From Mixia osmundae IAM 14324 (taxonomy: Eukaryota; Basidiomycota; Mixiomycetes; Mixiales; Mixiaceae): 64,000 nucleotides of DNA. Of this stretch, positions 10,186 to 20,940 are shown in pieces. The stretch spans positions 1,998,068 to 2,062,067 of the forward strand of contig NW_014575563.1 of NCBI RefSeq assembly GCF_000708205.1, given 5' to 3'. How positions within the stretch are numbered: position 1 is the first letter of the stretch; every line of letters begins with the position of its first letter. A model generated the notes under the pieces. That model was not told the origin of the DNA. It did no database searches and saw only the letters and a list, made by a program, of their open reading frames with translations. A program made the translations under genes and the position numbers.

Positions 10186-12089
10186 TCACATCTTGGCCTT
10201 GAGGCCTTCCTTTTTGGCTCGCTCTCGCAGATCCTTGCGCAGGATCTTGCCCGATGCCGACTTGGGGATGACATCAATGACGCAGACACCGCCTTTCAGT
10301 CGCTTGTAGTGAGCGACCTTGCTTGCGACAAAGTCATAGACTTCCTTCTCGACGTCCTTGCCTTCTGCCGCCTTGGGATCGACGACAATGTAGGCACGAG
10401 GATACTCTGTCGCGTTCTCTTCGGACCACACGCCGATGACGGCAGAGTCTGCTACGAGTGGACAGTCGAGTAAGACACCTTCAAGCTCAGCAGGAGGCAC
10501 CTGCACATCAACGTCAGCTCACGAGCTTCTGCGACGTAACAGCAACCTACTTGATAGCCTTGCGTCTTGATGAGCTCTTTTGCCTGTCATCACATGCAGT
10601 GTCAGCTTGTGCTCTCCTTCGCAAGGGGCGGCTTACGCGATCGACAATCTGCCACCAGTTGTCGCGCACGATGGCGATATCGCCCGTCTTGAGCCAGTCG
10701 CCCTCAAAGGTTTCTTTGTTGGCCTTGTCATTATTGTGATATCCCATCATGATAGTCGGTCCTCGCATCCAGAGCTCGCCCCGCTCTCCCTCTTTTGCAT
10801 CCTCGCCGGTCTCGACGTCGACCAGACGTGCTTCGAGACCGACAAAAAGAGGTCCGATTGTGCCAGGTCGAGAATCGTGAACTGGATTGACGTGAGACGT
10901 GCTGTCGCTTTCTGGCAGACGCAGAGGAATCAGTACAGTCAACGAAGCGAATAGCCAGCCGCACCTGTCAAGCCATAGCCTTGAGTGATAACAGTCTGTT
11001 TGCCAAGACGCTTTTGCAACGCATTGTGCAATTCCGGCGAAAGCGGCGCTGCGCCAGAAGTAATGTTGCGCAAGGTCTTCAGATTGAACTTGTCGATGAT
11101 GGGATGCTTTGCAAGAGCGAGTGCCATAGGAGGCACAACGTAAGCGATGGTGATCTTGTGCTCCTGAATAGATTGACAGAATTGCACGAGATCGAATCGC
11201 GGCAGAATGATGAGGGAGCCGCGGACGTCGAGCACGTTGTGGAGCAAGACTTGCAGACCATAGATATGATAGAATGGTAACGTGGCGGAGATGATGTCTT
11301 GCTCGAGAGCCATGCCAGGACAAACTGGCGCTTGACAGCACATTGACGTGATTGTATGATGCGATAGCTCGACGCCCTCTGTGATCGGTAGGGTTAGCCA
11401 GGATATACGAACAGAGACACAGAAACGGACTGGCTAGGCCGGTCGTGCCACTCGAGTAGGGCAAGTAAGCCATGGTCTTCTTGACCTTATCCTTTGGCAG
11501 AGTGAAATGCTCAAAGCCTTTGCCAGAGCCGGGTTTGTTGAGCTCCTCCCAGCTCTTGCAGCCGGAGATATTGGCAATCTTGCCATCGACGCCCGGCAAG
11601 ACGTAGATTGGAATCTTTCCGTCGACTGACTTGAGCGCTTCTTGCGCGATAGGGACGAGGTCAGAAGCGACAAGGAGGAGCTTCGCGCCCGAGTCTCGGA
11701 TCTGATGCGCGAGTTCTCTTGGCGTGTAGGCCGAATTGGCCGTTGACACGGGTAAACCGGCAGCTTGTCCGCCCAGCAGGACGACAGGATACTCGATCGA
11801 GCTTGATGGAGGATGTCAGTCATGCGCTCTGAACCGATACAACGGACACTCACTTTGGCGAAAAGGCAAGTATCATATCGCCTACTTTCAGGCCTGCTAC
11901 TTTGCGCAGACCGGAAGCCAGATCGAGGCAGGCGTCAACGAGCTGACCGTAGGTCATGGACTGCTTTGAGACATAGTTCGTAAGTGCTACCTTTTCCCTC
12001 GGCAGCTTTCGCGAATGTCCGAAGAGATAGTCAAATACGCTCTGTTCCGGCAGCTCCGGTGCGGTATAGATGGATTTGTAGACGTGCAT
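10186..12089 (-). CDS. 4-coumarate-CoA-ligase-like acyl-CoA synthetase
   Basis: ANL-superfamily enzyme that activates a carboxylic acid as acyl-AMP and then forms the CoA thioester. Exons: 12089-11854, 11801-11431, 11378-10965, 10911-10637, 10583-10551, 10500-10186; 547 residues. Family motifs fall across the junctions: SPNSIEYP, the AMP-binding P-loop YSSGTTGLAKGVE (split by an intron), QGYGLTES, the DWLKTGD motif, DRAKELIKTQGYQVPPAELE and the catalytic lysine motif KSASGKILRKDLRER. This order is diagnostic for fungal 4CL-like proteins. The protein ends in …KAKM, a plausible variant type-1 peroxisomal targeting signal. The true substrate (phenylpropanoid, fatty or other acid) cannot be read from sequence. 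All six exons join in phase. Confidence 0.92.
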
Positions 12090-12318
12090 CTTGCCAGGCT
12101 GCCAAGGATAGGTGTCGAGCAGTGTGGAGGTAGATTTTGAAGTCGCGCTTACTTTCTCGGTAATCGCGCGACGGGCCCGGGTTTAATGGAATGTTCAATC
12201 CGACAACACTGCATTGCTCTTTCGTCGTCTTATGCTCTTGCTCGCGTGCTCTTGTGGGCTTGTGGATGCTTCGACGCATACTTGCATCATTCGGCAGCGC
12301 ATCTGCGTGATTCTGCGC

Positions 12319-13035
12319 CTATTCTGGCTTGCGCTCTCGTCTCTGCTCGTACATGCCTGGAGAGATGTCGTGCTGCGCCTTTGCCTCGACTTCCCAAAGG
12401 CCTGCTTCGCCCTCTTCGTATCCTTCTTCACTGTCAGTCTCGCTCATCGCTGGCTCGTCTGCGAGTTCGGCAAATCGGCTGTCATCGAGACCAGGGTAGC
12501 GTCGGGCAAAGGCCTTGGCTCGATCTTGTTGCCTGCCTCGAGTGCAGGTTTCCCGCTGGCCTTTGCCATCACGTCTTGCTTCTTCCGCTGAGTAAACCTC
12601 GGCATCATGGCGCGATTTGGCCCCCGACATGGCTTTGACGGATCCGATGACGCACTCGTAGCCGCCAGCATCGAGCTCGTCGACTGATTCGTTCGGCATT
12701 GCCAAGGCTTCCTCTCGGTACGCGTACGAGCTGCTTGATCCGTCGTCGTCGACTTCGGTCTCCGAGTCTACGTCCACTTTCTGATGACAGACGTAGATCT
12801 TGCCGCGCTCGCCTCGATAGTCCTGTCGGTCTCTTCCGCAGCGAAGCGGCACCTGACGAGGCTCGTTGGACATGTCGTACTTGTCAAAATACGAGCCTGC
12901 GGACGGCATGACTTCTGGCTCGGTGGGATCTGCACGGTACGCTTTAGGCAGCCATTCGCTCTCTGCTCCCGCGCTCTGCTGTGTCTTCTGCTTTGTCTTG
13001 GCTTGAGCTGCAGTACGGCCTCTGCGTCTGCCCAT
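12319..13035 (-). CDS. Acidic hypothetical protein
   Basis: I do not recognise this protein. It is a single open frame of 238 codons from an ATG at 13035. It starts with a basic segment (MGRRRGRTAAQAKTKQKTQQ), then becomes acidic and Ser/Asp/Glu-rich (VDVDSETEVDDDGSSSS; SETDSEEGYEEGEAG) with a basic, Arg-rich stretch between (EEARRDGKGQRETCTRGRQQ). The composition suggests a disordered nuclear protein. There are no cysteine motifs, transmembrane segments or recognisable domains. The other strand also has open frames here, but they are shorter and show no consistent protein. It lies head-to-head with the LRR gene to its right and upstream, on the same strand, of the CoA-ligase-like gene. Confidence 0.5.
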   Translation of the reverse strand: MGRRRGRTAAQAKTKQKTQQSAGAESEWLPKAYRADPTEPEVMPSAGSYFDKYDMSNEPRQVPLRCGRDRQDYRGERGKIYVCHQKVDVDSETEVDDDGSSSSYAYREEALAMPNESVDELDAGGYECVIGSVKAMSGAKSRHDAEVYSAEEARRDGKGQRETCTRGRQQDRAKAFARRYPGLDDSRFAELADEPAMSETDSEEGYEEGEAGLWEVEAKAQHDISPGMYEQRRERKPE

Positions 13036-13407
13036 GACGTTCGACGAGCGACAGCGACGAGCGTTGCCGCTCGCCACTCTCTGCGCTGATAAGAGGCTAG
13101 GACGCGTGCTCCACAGCGTCTCCGTTGCTAAGCAGCCGAACAGGAGCCTTCCGTCCTACCTCTGACTGACACCTCTACTCGACCTACAATCCTGTTCCTC
13201 GCCCTATCACGCCGTGCGAGAGCTGACGGACGCGTCGAGGACATTCCTCGGGGAAGCCTGCCTCCGACCAGCGCTGCATGACTTGAACTCCGATGGCTGC
13301 ATGTCTCGCGGCTTTTTCAGACCTGCTAGTCTCGCATTGCTCGATAAGCTTCTGTTCAGGTGTACAGTACAAGCAGTGACGTCCATCGACAGACGACGCC
13401 CGCAAGG

Positions 13408-15364
13408 ATGCGAGGCAGAAGCAACCACTCGGGTCTCCTTAGCATCGACTCGGTCGAGAGCCAGACCTCGCTCAGCACACAAGATGCATCGACCCAGCCT
13501 TCGCTCACAGACGATGGCATGTCTCCAGAGACGAGCCTCTCGACGCATGCCGGTCAAAGTAGCAAGACCAAACAGCCGAGAGCCAAGCGTCCCAATGTAG
13601 ATGCGCTGTCTAGACCCTCAAAAGCTCTCAACGCCGGCCAAGGCCGTACACCGGCGTGGCTCGTTGAGCCTACTGGTACTGATATCGAGCACAACTTGCT
13701 CGACGGACTCGAACGCCTGGCGTCACCTCCACCTTTGCTAAGCGCGCAAGATTTGAATGGTCGAGCTCGATCGCACACAGAGGATGTTGGTCATCACCAG
13801 CTCATTCAGAACAGCCACCAGACTGCCCTCGCCAATCACTACGTTGCTGAGCCGCTGACATTCTCTGCAGTATCTTCGAGCGGGATGGTACTGTCGGACA
13901 TTGACGTCATCGCGCGCCAACGCGAGATGTCACACCAAAGCCGAGCCTTTCTGCAGCCTTTCCCCTCGCCTCCCAACTACTCTACGTTCGCGCTTCCCAA
14001 AGAAGGCTTCGGCGATCAGTCTTTCACCGAGCTGACCGGACCACCCGCCTATCGCCCCTCACCTGTGGCGCATTCACCGACGAGATATGACGATAGCTTT
14101 CTGTCCATTCCTTCTATCCACGGTGCCAGTCGTAGTTTCGCACACGATAATGCGTTGCGCCTGCCTTCAGTAGGCCGTGTCATCCCATCAGTTGATCTGC
14201 CGGGCTGGGGGGTCACGGCTCGTCCAATCTTTGCATCGCCTTTGCACATCTCCGACACCGGAACTGGCCACCCAGATCGAGACCAGCCCGCGTATGCACC
14301 CTCGCATCAGCTCTTTAAACGCTGCGAGGCTCTTGCCGCGCTTCTGCCCGGCACTGGTATCAGAGAGATCCTCCTTCGCGATGCGCCGCAAGGCCTCGAT
14401 TCGCCTCAAGATCAGATCAACCGCTTAGACGAGCTCGGTTCGTACTTTGAGCTCAAGTCATGACATGAACTCACCAGAAGGTACAGGCGCGTTAAACGGA
14501 CAAACGTTGGCACTCTATGTCAATCTAGCTGTCCGAGAGATCAGTCTGACTCGCTCGCTCATGGATCCGGCCGGACTTGCACCTCGCTCATCCATCATGA
14601 CACTTTCAGTCTTTGCTGACCCTCATCACTGGCCTATCCTGCAATCACTCAACCTCGCCTCTGTGCCCCTTCACGATCACGATCTCACTTTTATTCATCA
14701 TCTGCCCGCTCTTCGCACACTCAATCTGTCTAGTACTGGTATATCGCCCGAAGGTATCACCCATCTCACGGCCCTCAAGGCGAACCTCAAAGAGCTCTCG
14801 CTGTGCGAGAATGCCCAGATCAATGACGACGTCTGGCTCATGTTGTCATACCTCAGCGCGCTTGTTTCGCTCTCGCTTGATGGCACCCATGTCACAATGG
14901 TCGGCTTGCGCAAGTATGTTCGCGGACTCATCAAGGAACAGCGCAACGTGTCCATGACCGTGCCAGCCGAGATATATGACTACCTGGCAAGTTCAAAATG
15001 TGCTCAGAACAATGCGCCACTGATTTCACTCGACAGGATTCGGCAGAAGATTTGTATCCGGACTGCAGCCAGAAGCCAATGTGCAACAAAGTCTCGAGAG
15101 TAGCAAAGCTATCCGGTCCAGAGATCAAGCTCAACCTGGTCACCCATCGTGGCCTAGATTCGAGTATCATTCTGGGCGGTCTGCGCGCCGATCAAGACGC
15201 TCGCCTTCGAGCCATTCTCGAGCGAAGGTGGGCGAGCTTGACGTCAAATCCGCTGGCTGCTTACCCGATTGAGCAGAGATGCTGATTTGGCATGCCTGGC
15301 CTACTTCCACATGCTGCGCAAGCCCGAGAATTACGACGATGAAGGCTCTCCCGTTTCAGCATGA
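13408..15364 (+). CDS. Leucine-rich-repeat protein with long disordered N-terminus
   Basis: Exons 13408-14437, 14478-14986, 15037-15227, 15277-15364; 605 residues. The first ~340 residues are Ser/Pro/Thr-rich and probably disordered. The C-terminal half has RNI-like leucine-rich repeats (LQSLNLASVPLHD, LRTLNLSSTGISPEG, LKELSLCENAQINDD, LVSLSLDGTHVT). Such proteins are usually protein-interaction scaffolds; no specific partner can be named. The first intron is short (40 nt). The second uses a GC donor (gcaagt, 15036-14987). The last intron restores a clean acidic C-terminus (…YDDEGSPVSA) instead of an early stop. The start at 13408 is the first ATG in the long frame; codons further upstream are open, so an earlier exon is possible. 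Confidence 0.75.
14987..15036 (+). other. GC-AG intron in the LRR gene
   Basis: A 50-nt intron with donor CTG|gcaagt and acceptor actcgacag. Reading straight through ends at a stop 23 codons past the acceptor, whereas splicing continues in the frame that leads to the remaining two exons. Confidence 0.6.
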
Positions 15365-15643
15365 CCAAACACCGCTGCCCAAAGGTGCACCCTGACCAAG
15401 GCTCTTGTCATGGTGCGTAGAGGCGAGCGAAGAACAAAGACACAAGATGCTCCCCTGAAGCCAGCTATGCTGCCTTTCGCAAAAGGCTGCAGCTTGCTAC
15501 GTGCTTTTCAAAAGCCAGCAGCCTGAGAAGTGAGCACGACATTCCACTCAACTCTCGTAAAAATGCAATGCGAGACTATCTACAGTTGGTGCACGTGTCG
15601 TGAGGGTATTGAAAGGACGTCGAAATTAAGCAGCGAAATACGT

Positions 15644-17882
15644 TTAGATGTAGGCGAGGTGGGTCTTGGGTCGCGGTGCACAGTCTGCCTCGTTCTCCTC
15701 ATCCGTATCTGTGCCTTCGGTGTCGGACCAGTAAGAAGCAGAGCGAGATCGAGACTTGCTGAGATCGTCTAGAGCCAGGCCAATGTTCAGACCTTTCATG
15801 CTGGCAGACTCTGATTCTGATGAGCTTGAGAATTGCATAGAGCGAGGCGATTCGGTCTCGACGCGATAGGCTTGTGACCAGTCTTCGTAAGGAAAGTAGC
15901 TCGAGGGAGTCTTCGGTCGGCCGTGCCATTCGTTTGACATCGCAGCAGCTGCCGCTGCAGCCGGATTGGGCGAACGACCTAGCAACCCGCCTTTCTCGCG
16001 GAAGGCAGGAGCATGCGATCGCAGAGATGTATTAGATGTGCTCGGTGTGGGCTCCCTCCTCTGTGCTCTGGGTGTAGGCGGTCCATTGTGTTGCAGGTGA
16101 TCTTCGGTCTCACCCTGAGCGTTGGGCAGTAAGAATGCAGCATGTCTGGTAGGCGTCGAAGGTCGTCGGGAGACCGGCTGCGACTGTTGAGTTGCAACGC
16201 TGCGAATGTATTCTGGGGTTTCAGGCGTGGGAGGCATCTGGCTAGAGGCGGGCGTCGTGTCAGAGATCGATCGACGCATCTTTGCGGCAGACAAAGATGG
16301 CCGCTCGGCAGGCGATGCTCTTGTCACGCGAGGCGTCGAGAAGCTCGGTTGACCTGCAGCGATACGCTCGGTGGTAGCCTGAGATGTTTGCTTGCTTTTG
16401 GGCACAATATGCAGCTGCCACTCTGTCTTGTTGTCACTTGACGTGCCTCCGATACGTCTGGTAGATGTCGTCACGAGCGAAATATCGAAGTTGTCGATGC
16501 CTAGGCCGCCAATGGAGCCTAACGAGAGAGTAAAGCCATTGCCGTCGCAATCAATGTCGGCGAGCTTGCAGGTCTGCGTTGATTGCTTGATGCCGAGCGA
16601 GAGGCTGAAGTCTGGCTTCGGAGAGCCAGGCGTCTTGCTTGAGACAGAAGTAAATACATCGGTGAAGACCGGTGCAGGTGGTGTGGGGTCTTGTTCATTC
16701 GAGGCTGGCGATGTCGCGACAGGAGACGCGACGTGAGCCTTGTGCCTCGGTGTGCCGGGTGGGCTAGCAGCATTGCTTGTCAATGAAGACTGGACGCCTT
16801 CGAAGCGGCTAGAGGAGCGCGGTTGCAGCAGGAATGTTTGCCCAGATGCAGCGCGTGTGCCAGTCGTTGCTGCCCGAGCGTGGGAGGTGCCGGACCGCGG
16901 CGCCTGTTGCGTCGCATGCTGAAGCTTCGACTTGAGCTTGACAGGCGAAATAGACGCTTCAGGTGACGTCGGTACATCAGGTTTATTCAGTAGCTCTGGG
17001 TTGATGGCAGCAGGCGGCAGAAGGCTATCAAGCGACGCCCGTCGAGTAAGCTCGGTAGGCCCGTATGGAACGCGTGGCTGTGGCTCGACAGGCATGTTGG
17101 CGCTCCTCTGTCGGAGTCTTTGCTGTCTCGCTGGCGTACTCAGCAGGCTTTCCGGGGACAGACTGGTGCTCTTGACCATCTGACGGAAAAAAGCATCAGC
17201 AACGAATCAGAGACGCGAAATGGCAGCGGCGGCGTACATTAGTACGAGATTCTGACGACTGAGCTGCTGTGGGACTGTCCATACGGGGACTCCTTCCACT
17301 TGTGCCGTAGCGCTGCAAGCTGCCGGCAGATGCCTTACGAGGGTTAACGACCAACGGCGCAATGGGCGCCATGGCCGGAACATTAGGTGAGGCACATGAG
17401 CGAGAGGGTAGTTTCTGCCTTGCGTATGGATGTATTTGCGTCATCGCGCCGTCCTCTGGGGCAGAAGCGGCAGGCGGTGAGACTCTTGTAGGATTTGCGT
17501 TTGATGATCTATGAGGCACGTCTTGTTGGGTGTCGTGATTGAGTTGTGAAGGGTATACAGATGGAGGCGGTACACGCGTGCTGGCAGCGGTGATGGATGC
17601 CTTGCGGTCAACTCTGACAAAGTGAGAGCTACTGGCGTCTTGTAAACGCTGCAAACGATCGTGTCCTTGATCGCTCAGGCTCAGTGATTTATTGGTCGGA
17701 TTCAACGCGAAGGCGCCTTGCAGCGGCTGAGGCGTCAACCGAGGCTCGCCGATCGTACGCCTGGGCGTCTCTGTCAGGTAGGACGGCAGATCGTTGGCGG
17801 CTAACGGGGTCGGTGCTGACCCCGCGTTAAGAGTCGTGGGCGCATTGGCCTCCTTGCGCGTTTTGAAGCCGAGCTTATGCAT
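15644..17882 (-). CDS. Ser/Pro-rich disordered protein, function unknown
   Basis: I do not recognise this protein. Exons 17882-17238 and 17179-15644 joined by a 58-nt intron; 726 residues. It is dominated by Ser, Thr, Pro and Ala with many SP/TP pairs (possible CDK/MAPK sites), and it has a run of eight alanines near residue 610. One compact segment around residues 430-470 (FSLSLGIKQSTQTCKLADID, SIGGLGIDNFDISLVTT) looks structured and hydrophobic and may be the conserved core. The C-terminus is acidic (…WSDTEGTDTDEENEAD…). There is no signal peptide or transmembrane segment. The ATG at 17882 follows upstream stop codons in frame. It is probably a regulatory or cytoskeletal-associated protein, but that is only composition-based inference. 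Confidence 0.7.
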
Positions 17883-18235
17883 CGCCGCACTGGTCTATGT
17901 GCGTGATGACTCGCTGGGTATATCGCTGCTGCTCGAGGAAGCTGGCAGCCAGGTCGGGCTGATATCTTGCAACACTGACGCGACGAGACCTGCTGTTGCT
18001 GGTGCCGCAACGCTGGTCGCCTCGTGTTTGTCTCTGCGCTCAGGCACCTCTCATCCTCGAGATGAACTAGAGTTCTGGCGAGCAGACCAGCAAAGCGGGA
18101 CTGTCAATGTCTTCAAATCATCATCAGAGCCTATCGTTACTTGACAAATTCTAGGCATTAATCGCTGGCGATCTCGGACGCGTCAAGACGCGACTGACTG
18201 ATCACAACATCATGCGGGCAGCGCTGGCTGATTCA
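17883..18235. other. Intergenic spacer
   Basis: About 350 bp between the Ser/Pro-rich gene (minus-strand start) and the 3' end of the oxidoreductase gene, holding the promoter of the former. One 116-codon plus-strand frame overlaps it, but it also runs antisense through the neighbouring exon and looks like a shadow. No motif was noticed. Confidence 0.35.
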
Positions 18236-19818
18236 TTATTGTTGACCGATGACGCCCATCTTCTGGGACCGTTCAGATGCCTCCCTGATGCGCCAAGTGA
18301 GCTAGAATTGCGTGGTCCCGTCAGTCAGTGACGGCTCAACGAGCAGATCAAAGCGCATAGACGCACCTCGTAGGTCTTGCACGCGTCTTCATACGATGAT
18401 AGAATGTCGGTATCGGCAAGATACTCATTGGGTGTGGCGGCGCCTTCATCGCTAGCTTCATCGTCGGATTCTTCAATGACTTCCGGAGCTTTCTTGATCG
18501 ATTTGGGATTGCTTGGGTCGATGGCGTCGATGAAGCTCGCAATCTCGGTGAAGAAGGGGTCGTCGTCCTTTTCCATGTGGATCTCTTCGGCATCGGAGCC
18601 AGGACGACGGATGCGTAGCTCTGCTTTGCCGTACGGGTCAACCAATCGGAAGCTCCATCCGTCTGCGATGACTTCGATCTCGGTATCGTACTTTGCGCCT
18701 TGCAGCACAAGCGAATGTGTCAGCGTGCCGACAGCGCCAGTGGTGTACTTCCAGATGGCAGACGTCACGCGGGGAATACGTTGCTCTGGTGGGATGCTAT
18801 CTTCAGGAATCGGAATCTTGCTCAGACGACCAGCTTCTTCGTAATGCTCGAGTGCGTGAGCCTGCACGGTGTCGAGCGCGACGTCGCCGCCAAAGTATCT
18901 GCGCAGATCATCAGCTCGGCCCCGGTCAATGATGAGCAGAGCGTGCCTAGAGAGATCTGCAAAGTGCGTGGCTTGCTCGACGATCGGGCCGCAGTCTTTA
19001 GACTTGTCCCACCAAGCGAGCTTATTCGTGCTTATAAGATGCCGTCAGCATTGTCACACGGCAGAGCAGTCTCACACGACTCACTGCTCATAAGATGCAG
19101 AGTAGCGCGCTGTCGTCGCCATGACATGCAAGCCGTTGGCATCGATGAGTTCCTTGATCTTCTGTACGGGCTTGAGGTAGCGAAGAAAGTAGCCGACTGA
19201 AGCAACAACACGCTTCTGCTGCAGCAATTTCGCGACTCCGAGCGCATTCTCTACAGGGCCAGTCGAGACCGGCTTCTCGATGAAGAGGCCGATCTCTGGA
19301 AAGGCCTTGATGATTTGCGCCTCAATATTGAAAGGCGGCTTGTCGGTTCCTCTGAACTGTGGCGGCGATCCTAAGATGGCAGCTTGAGGGTATTGTCCAG
19401 GCTGAGCGCGTTTGACGAAGTCGTCAAAGCTTGCGCAGATGAGTGCATCCTGGTAGGCGCTGCGGACGAAAGAGTCACATTTGGCTTTGATGGCCGCCTT
19501 GGCGCGATCTATCGAGGGATCTATGAGGCCGACAATCTTGAGTCGCGGACCGAGTCTATGCTCTATACGGAAGCTGCTCTTCCTGTCTCAATCCGGCACC
19601 TCGCGAAGGCAAGGTATGAGCACGGACCTGTGATTCCATGGGCCCTCTACGGTGCCAAAGTTGATAGCGCCGGCGCCAAAAAGCAGGATGTTGAAGTCAT
19701 CACCTTGTCGAGGAGGAGCGGCTTGATGCATCGGCTTGAGCTTGTCGAGCGAGATCGAAGGTCGACGTACGCTCGACTTGCGTCGTCTCATGGCGTCTTG
19801 CGTGGGTGTCGATGTCAT
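18236..19818 (-). CDS. Gfo/Idh/MocA-family NAD(P)-binding oxidoreductase
   Basis: Exons 19818-19628, 19582-19085, 19030-18947, 18898-18367, 18301-18236; 456 residues. A Rossmann nucleotide-binding motif occurs near residue 45 (LLFGAGAINFGTVEGPWNH). A sugar-dehydrogenase-like EKPVS motif follows (LFIEKPVSTGPVENALG) with VGYFLRYLKPVQ, then the family block HTNKLAWWDKSKDCGPIVEQ and SRYFGGDVALDTVQAHALEH. The final exon completes TYELTWRIREASERS. The intron 18946-18899 has a GC donor (gcacgc) and is in frame; it is inferred because the family has SRYFGGD contiguous at this point. The substrate is unknown. The protein is soluble, probably cytosolic, with an acidic insertion near the C-terminus (EESDDEASDEG). 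Confidence 0.83.
18899..18946 (-). other. Probable GC-AG intron in the oxidoreductase gene
   Basis: A 48-nt in-frame segment with donor AG|gcacgc and acceptor ctgcgcag. Removing it restores the family string SRYFGGD; retaining it adds 16 residues. The donor is less canonical than the others, so this call is weaker. Confidence 0.5.
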
Positions 19819-20059
19819 CTCGAGGGGTTCGTCGTTAGGATCAGCTGATGCACCGTGTATGTCTCCTCGTGCACTGCTGTGTGTCTATTGCTGCTTGTCT
19901 GACCAAGCCTATCGCTCCTCGTGCCCCTCGCCTCCGTCGCTGAGCTTCACTACCGCTGATGATACGCCTCGGGCTCGCTGCACGGCGGTGCGCGCGTCAT
20001 TGAGATGCATTCATATCGATAGCGGTCTCCCTCAGCTGCCTGGCCTGCATGGCCAGCCT

Positions 20060-20532
20060 ATGGAGCTCAGCCTCGACAGCTATGCCAACGCCTATGACGA
20101 GCCAGATGTTGTGACCTTGCTGGTCCTTGTATCTTTCATCCTCTTCCTCAACGTTCCTCGTCATGTCGGCGACACATTGCTCCGTGCAGGCCTGCTGGGC
20201 GAGCTGCTCGTCGGATTCATCTACGATCGGCCTCTCGCCAACACCCTCCAACCGGTACTCGAGCGAGCTTTCACAGACATGGGCTATGTGGCTCTCGTCA
20301 GTCTCGCCTTTCATGGTCAATATCTCATGCGCCGCACATCTCAGATCTCTCACACTGTATCGCAGGCGGCTTGGAGACTGACCTCGCACAAGCGCGCTCC
20401 ACAATCGGTCTAGCTACATTGCTCGCATGTATAGGCGTCGTTGCACCTGTCGGGCTTTCCATTCTCTTGCTCCACGTCGGGTATGGCTACGCGCCTCTTC
20501 AGGCCTTCTCGGCCGGCGCAGCACTCGCTTGA
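20060..20532 (+). pseudogene. 5' half of a CPA2-type Na+/H+ (or K+/H+) antiporter gene, cut by an inversion
   Basis: Exons 20060-20315 and 20366-20532 (50-nt intron). The product starts MELSLDSYANAYDEPDVV and has the first transmembrane segments of a Kef/NhaA-like exchanger (VTLLVLVSFILFLNVPRHVG, LRAGLLGELLVGFIYDRP, GYVALVSLAFHGGLETDL, IGLATLLACIGVVAPVG), ending FSAGAALA. The frame stops six bases after the hexamer GCACTC (20521-20526). In the family the next residues are STSLGTT.T.LG..GLT. Exactly that continuation lies on the other strand, starting at 38,535. This half looks intact, but it encodes only the N-terminal third of a transporter. If translated, it would be a non-functional fragment. 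The mechanism is described under the 18-kb inversion finding. Confidence 0.85.
20521..20526. other. Left inversion breakpoint hexamer GCACTC
   Basis: The last six bases of the contiguous antiporter coding sequence. The reverse complement GAGTGC occurs at 38536-38541 at the other breakpoint, so the exact cut is ambiguous by up to 6 bp, as in microhomology-mediated joining. Confidence 0.75.
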
Positions 20533-20940
20533 GATTCATCCTCGGAACCTCGGCGAAGTCGCAAGAATGATTGATCTGGGATGTCACAGCACGAAAGATA
20601 ACAACGTCGTGCTACCGTAGTCCAACGCATCGGAACTCACAAAGCCGCTGCTTGGTCGATCTCGTTCATCAGGAAGTTTCTGAGTTTGGCTGACGATGAC
20701 CGGGCGAAGCGGCTATTCGCCCGAGCTGGAACGTCACAAGCTCGAGGAAGGCTGCGCGGCTTCCGACTAATGTTTTCTGCTCTTTGACGACGAGGACACG
20801 CTCACGCGCTCGTCAGCCAATGGCCCAGCAAGCCGGTGCCTTCACAGAGAACTGCTTGGGCCATTGCGGAAGCTGTTCAGGCATGCCAAGAGAAGCCGTA
20901 CAGTATTCTCATGCATGTTCGCTACATCGTTTGCCGTCAA
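20527..20940 (+). pseudogene. C-terminal remnant of a trehalose-6-phosphate synthase/phosphatase-like gene
   Basis: Three degraded pieces of a GT20-plus-phosphatase protein appear in order but in changing frames with stops between. LEIHPRNLGEVARMID begins at 20528 and matches the end of the TPS glycosyltransferase ('…NPWN..EVA.AI'). IGTHKAAAWSISFIRKFL (about 20629-20682) matches 'YV..HTA..W..SF...L'. LFDDEDTLTRSS (about 20780-20815) matches the phosphatase box 'LLLFDYDGTLT', with the nucleophile region altered. The upstream half of the same gene is at 38,542-39,657 on the minus strand. The frame leaving that half (…RRGHS) runs into LEIHPRN if the inversion is undone. It is a host gene remnant, not functional. 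Confidence 0.65.

Noticed and set aside
12186-12638. Plus-strand Leu/Cys-rich frames
   Set aside because: Antisense to the acidic hypothetical gene and its 3' flank; no signal peptide at a credible start.
13360-13407. Upstream extension of the LRR protein from 13360
   Set aside because: The frame is open, but the first codon is GTG; the first ATG is at 13408. An upstream exon cannot be excluded but has no support.
17794-18144. 116-codon plus-strand frame
   Set aside because: It is antisense to the Ser/Pro-rich gene's first exon and its promoter, and has no motif; treated as a shadow.
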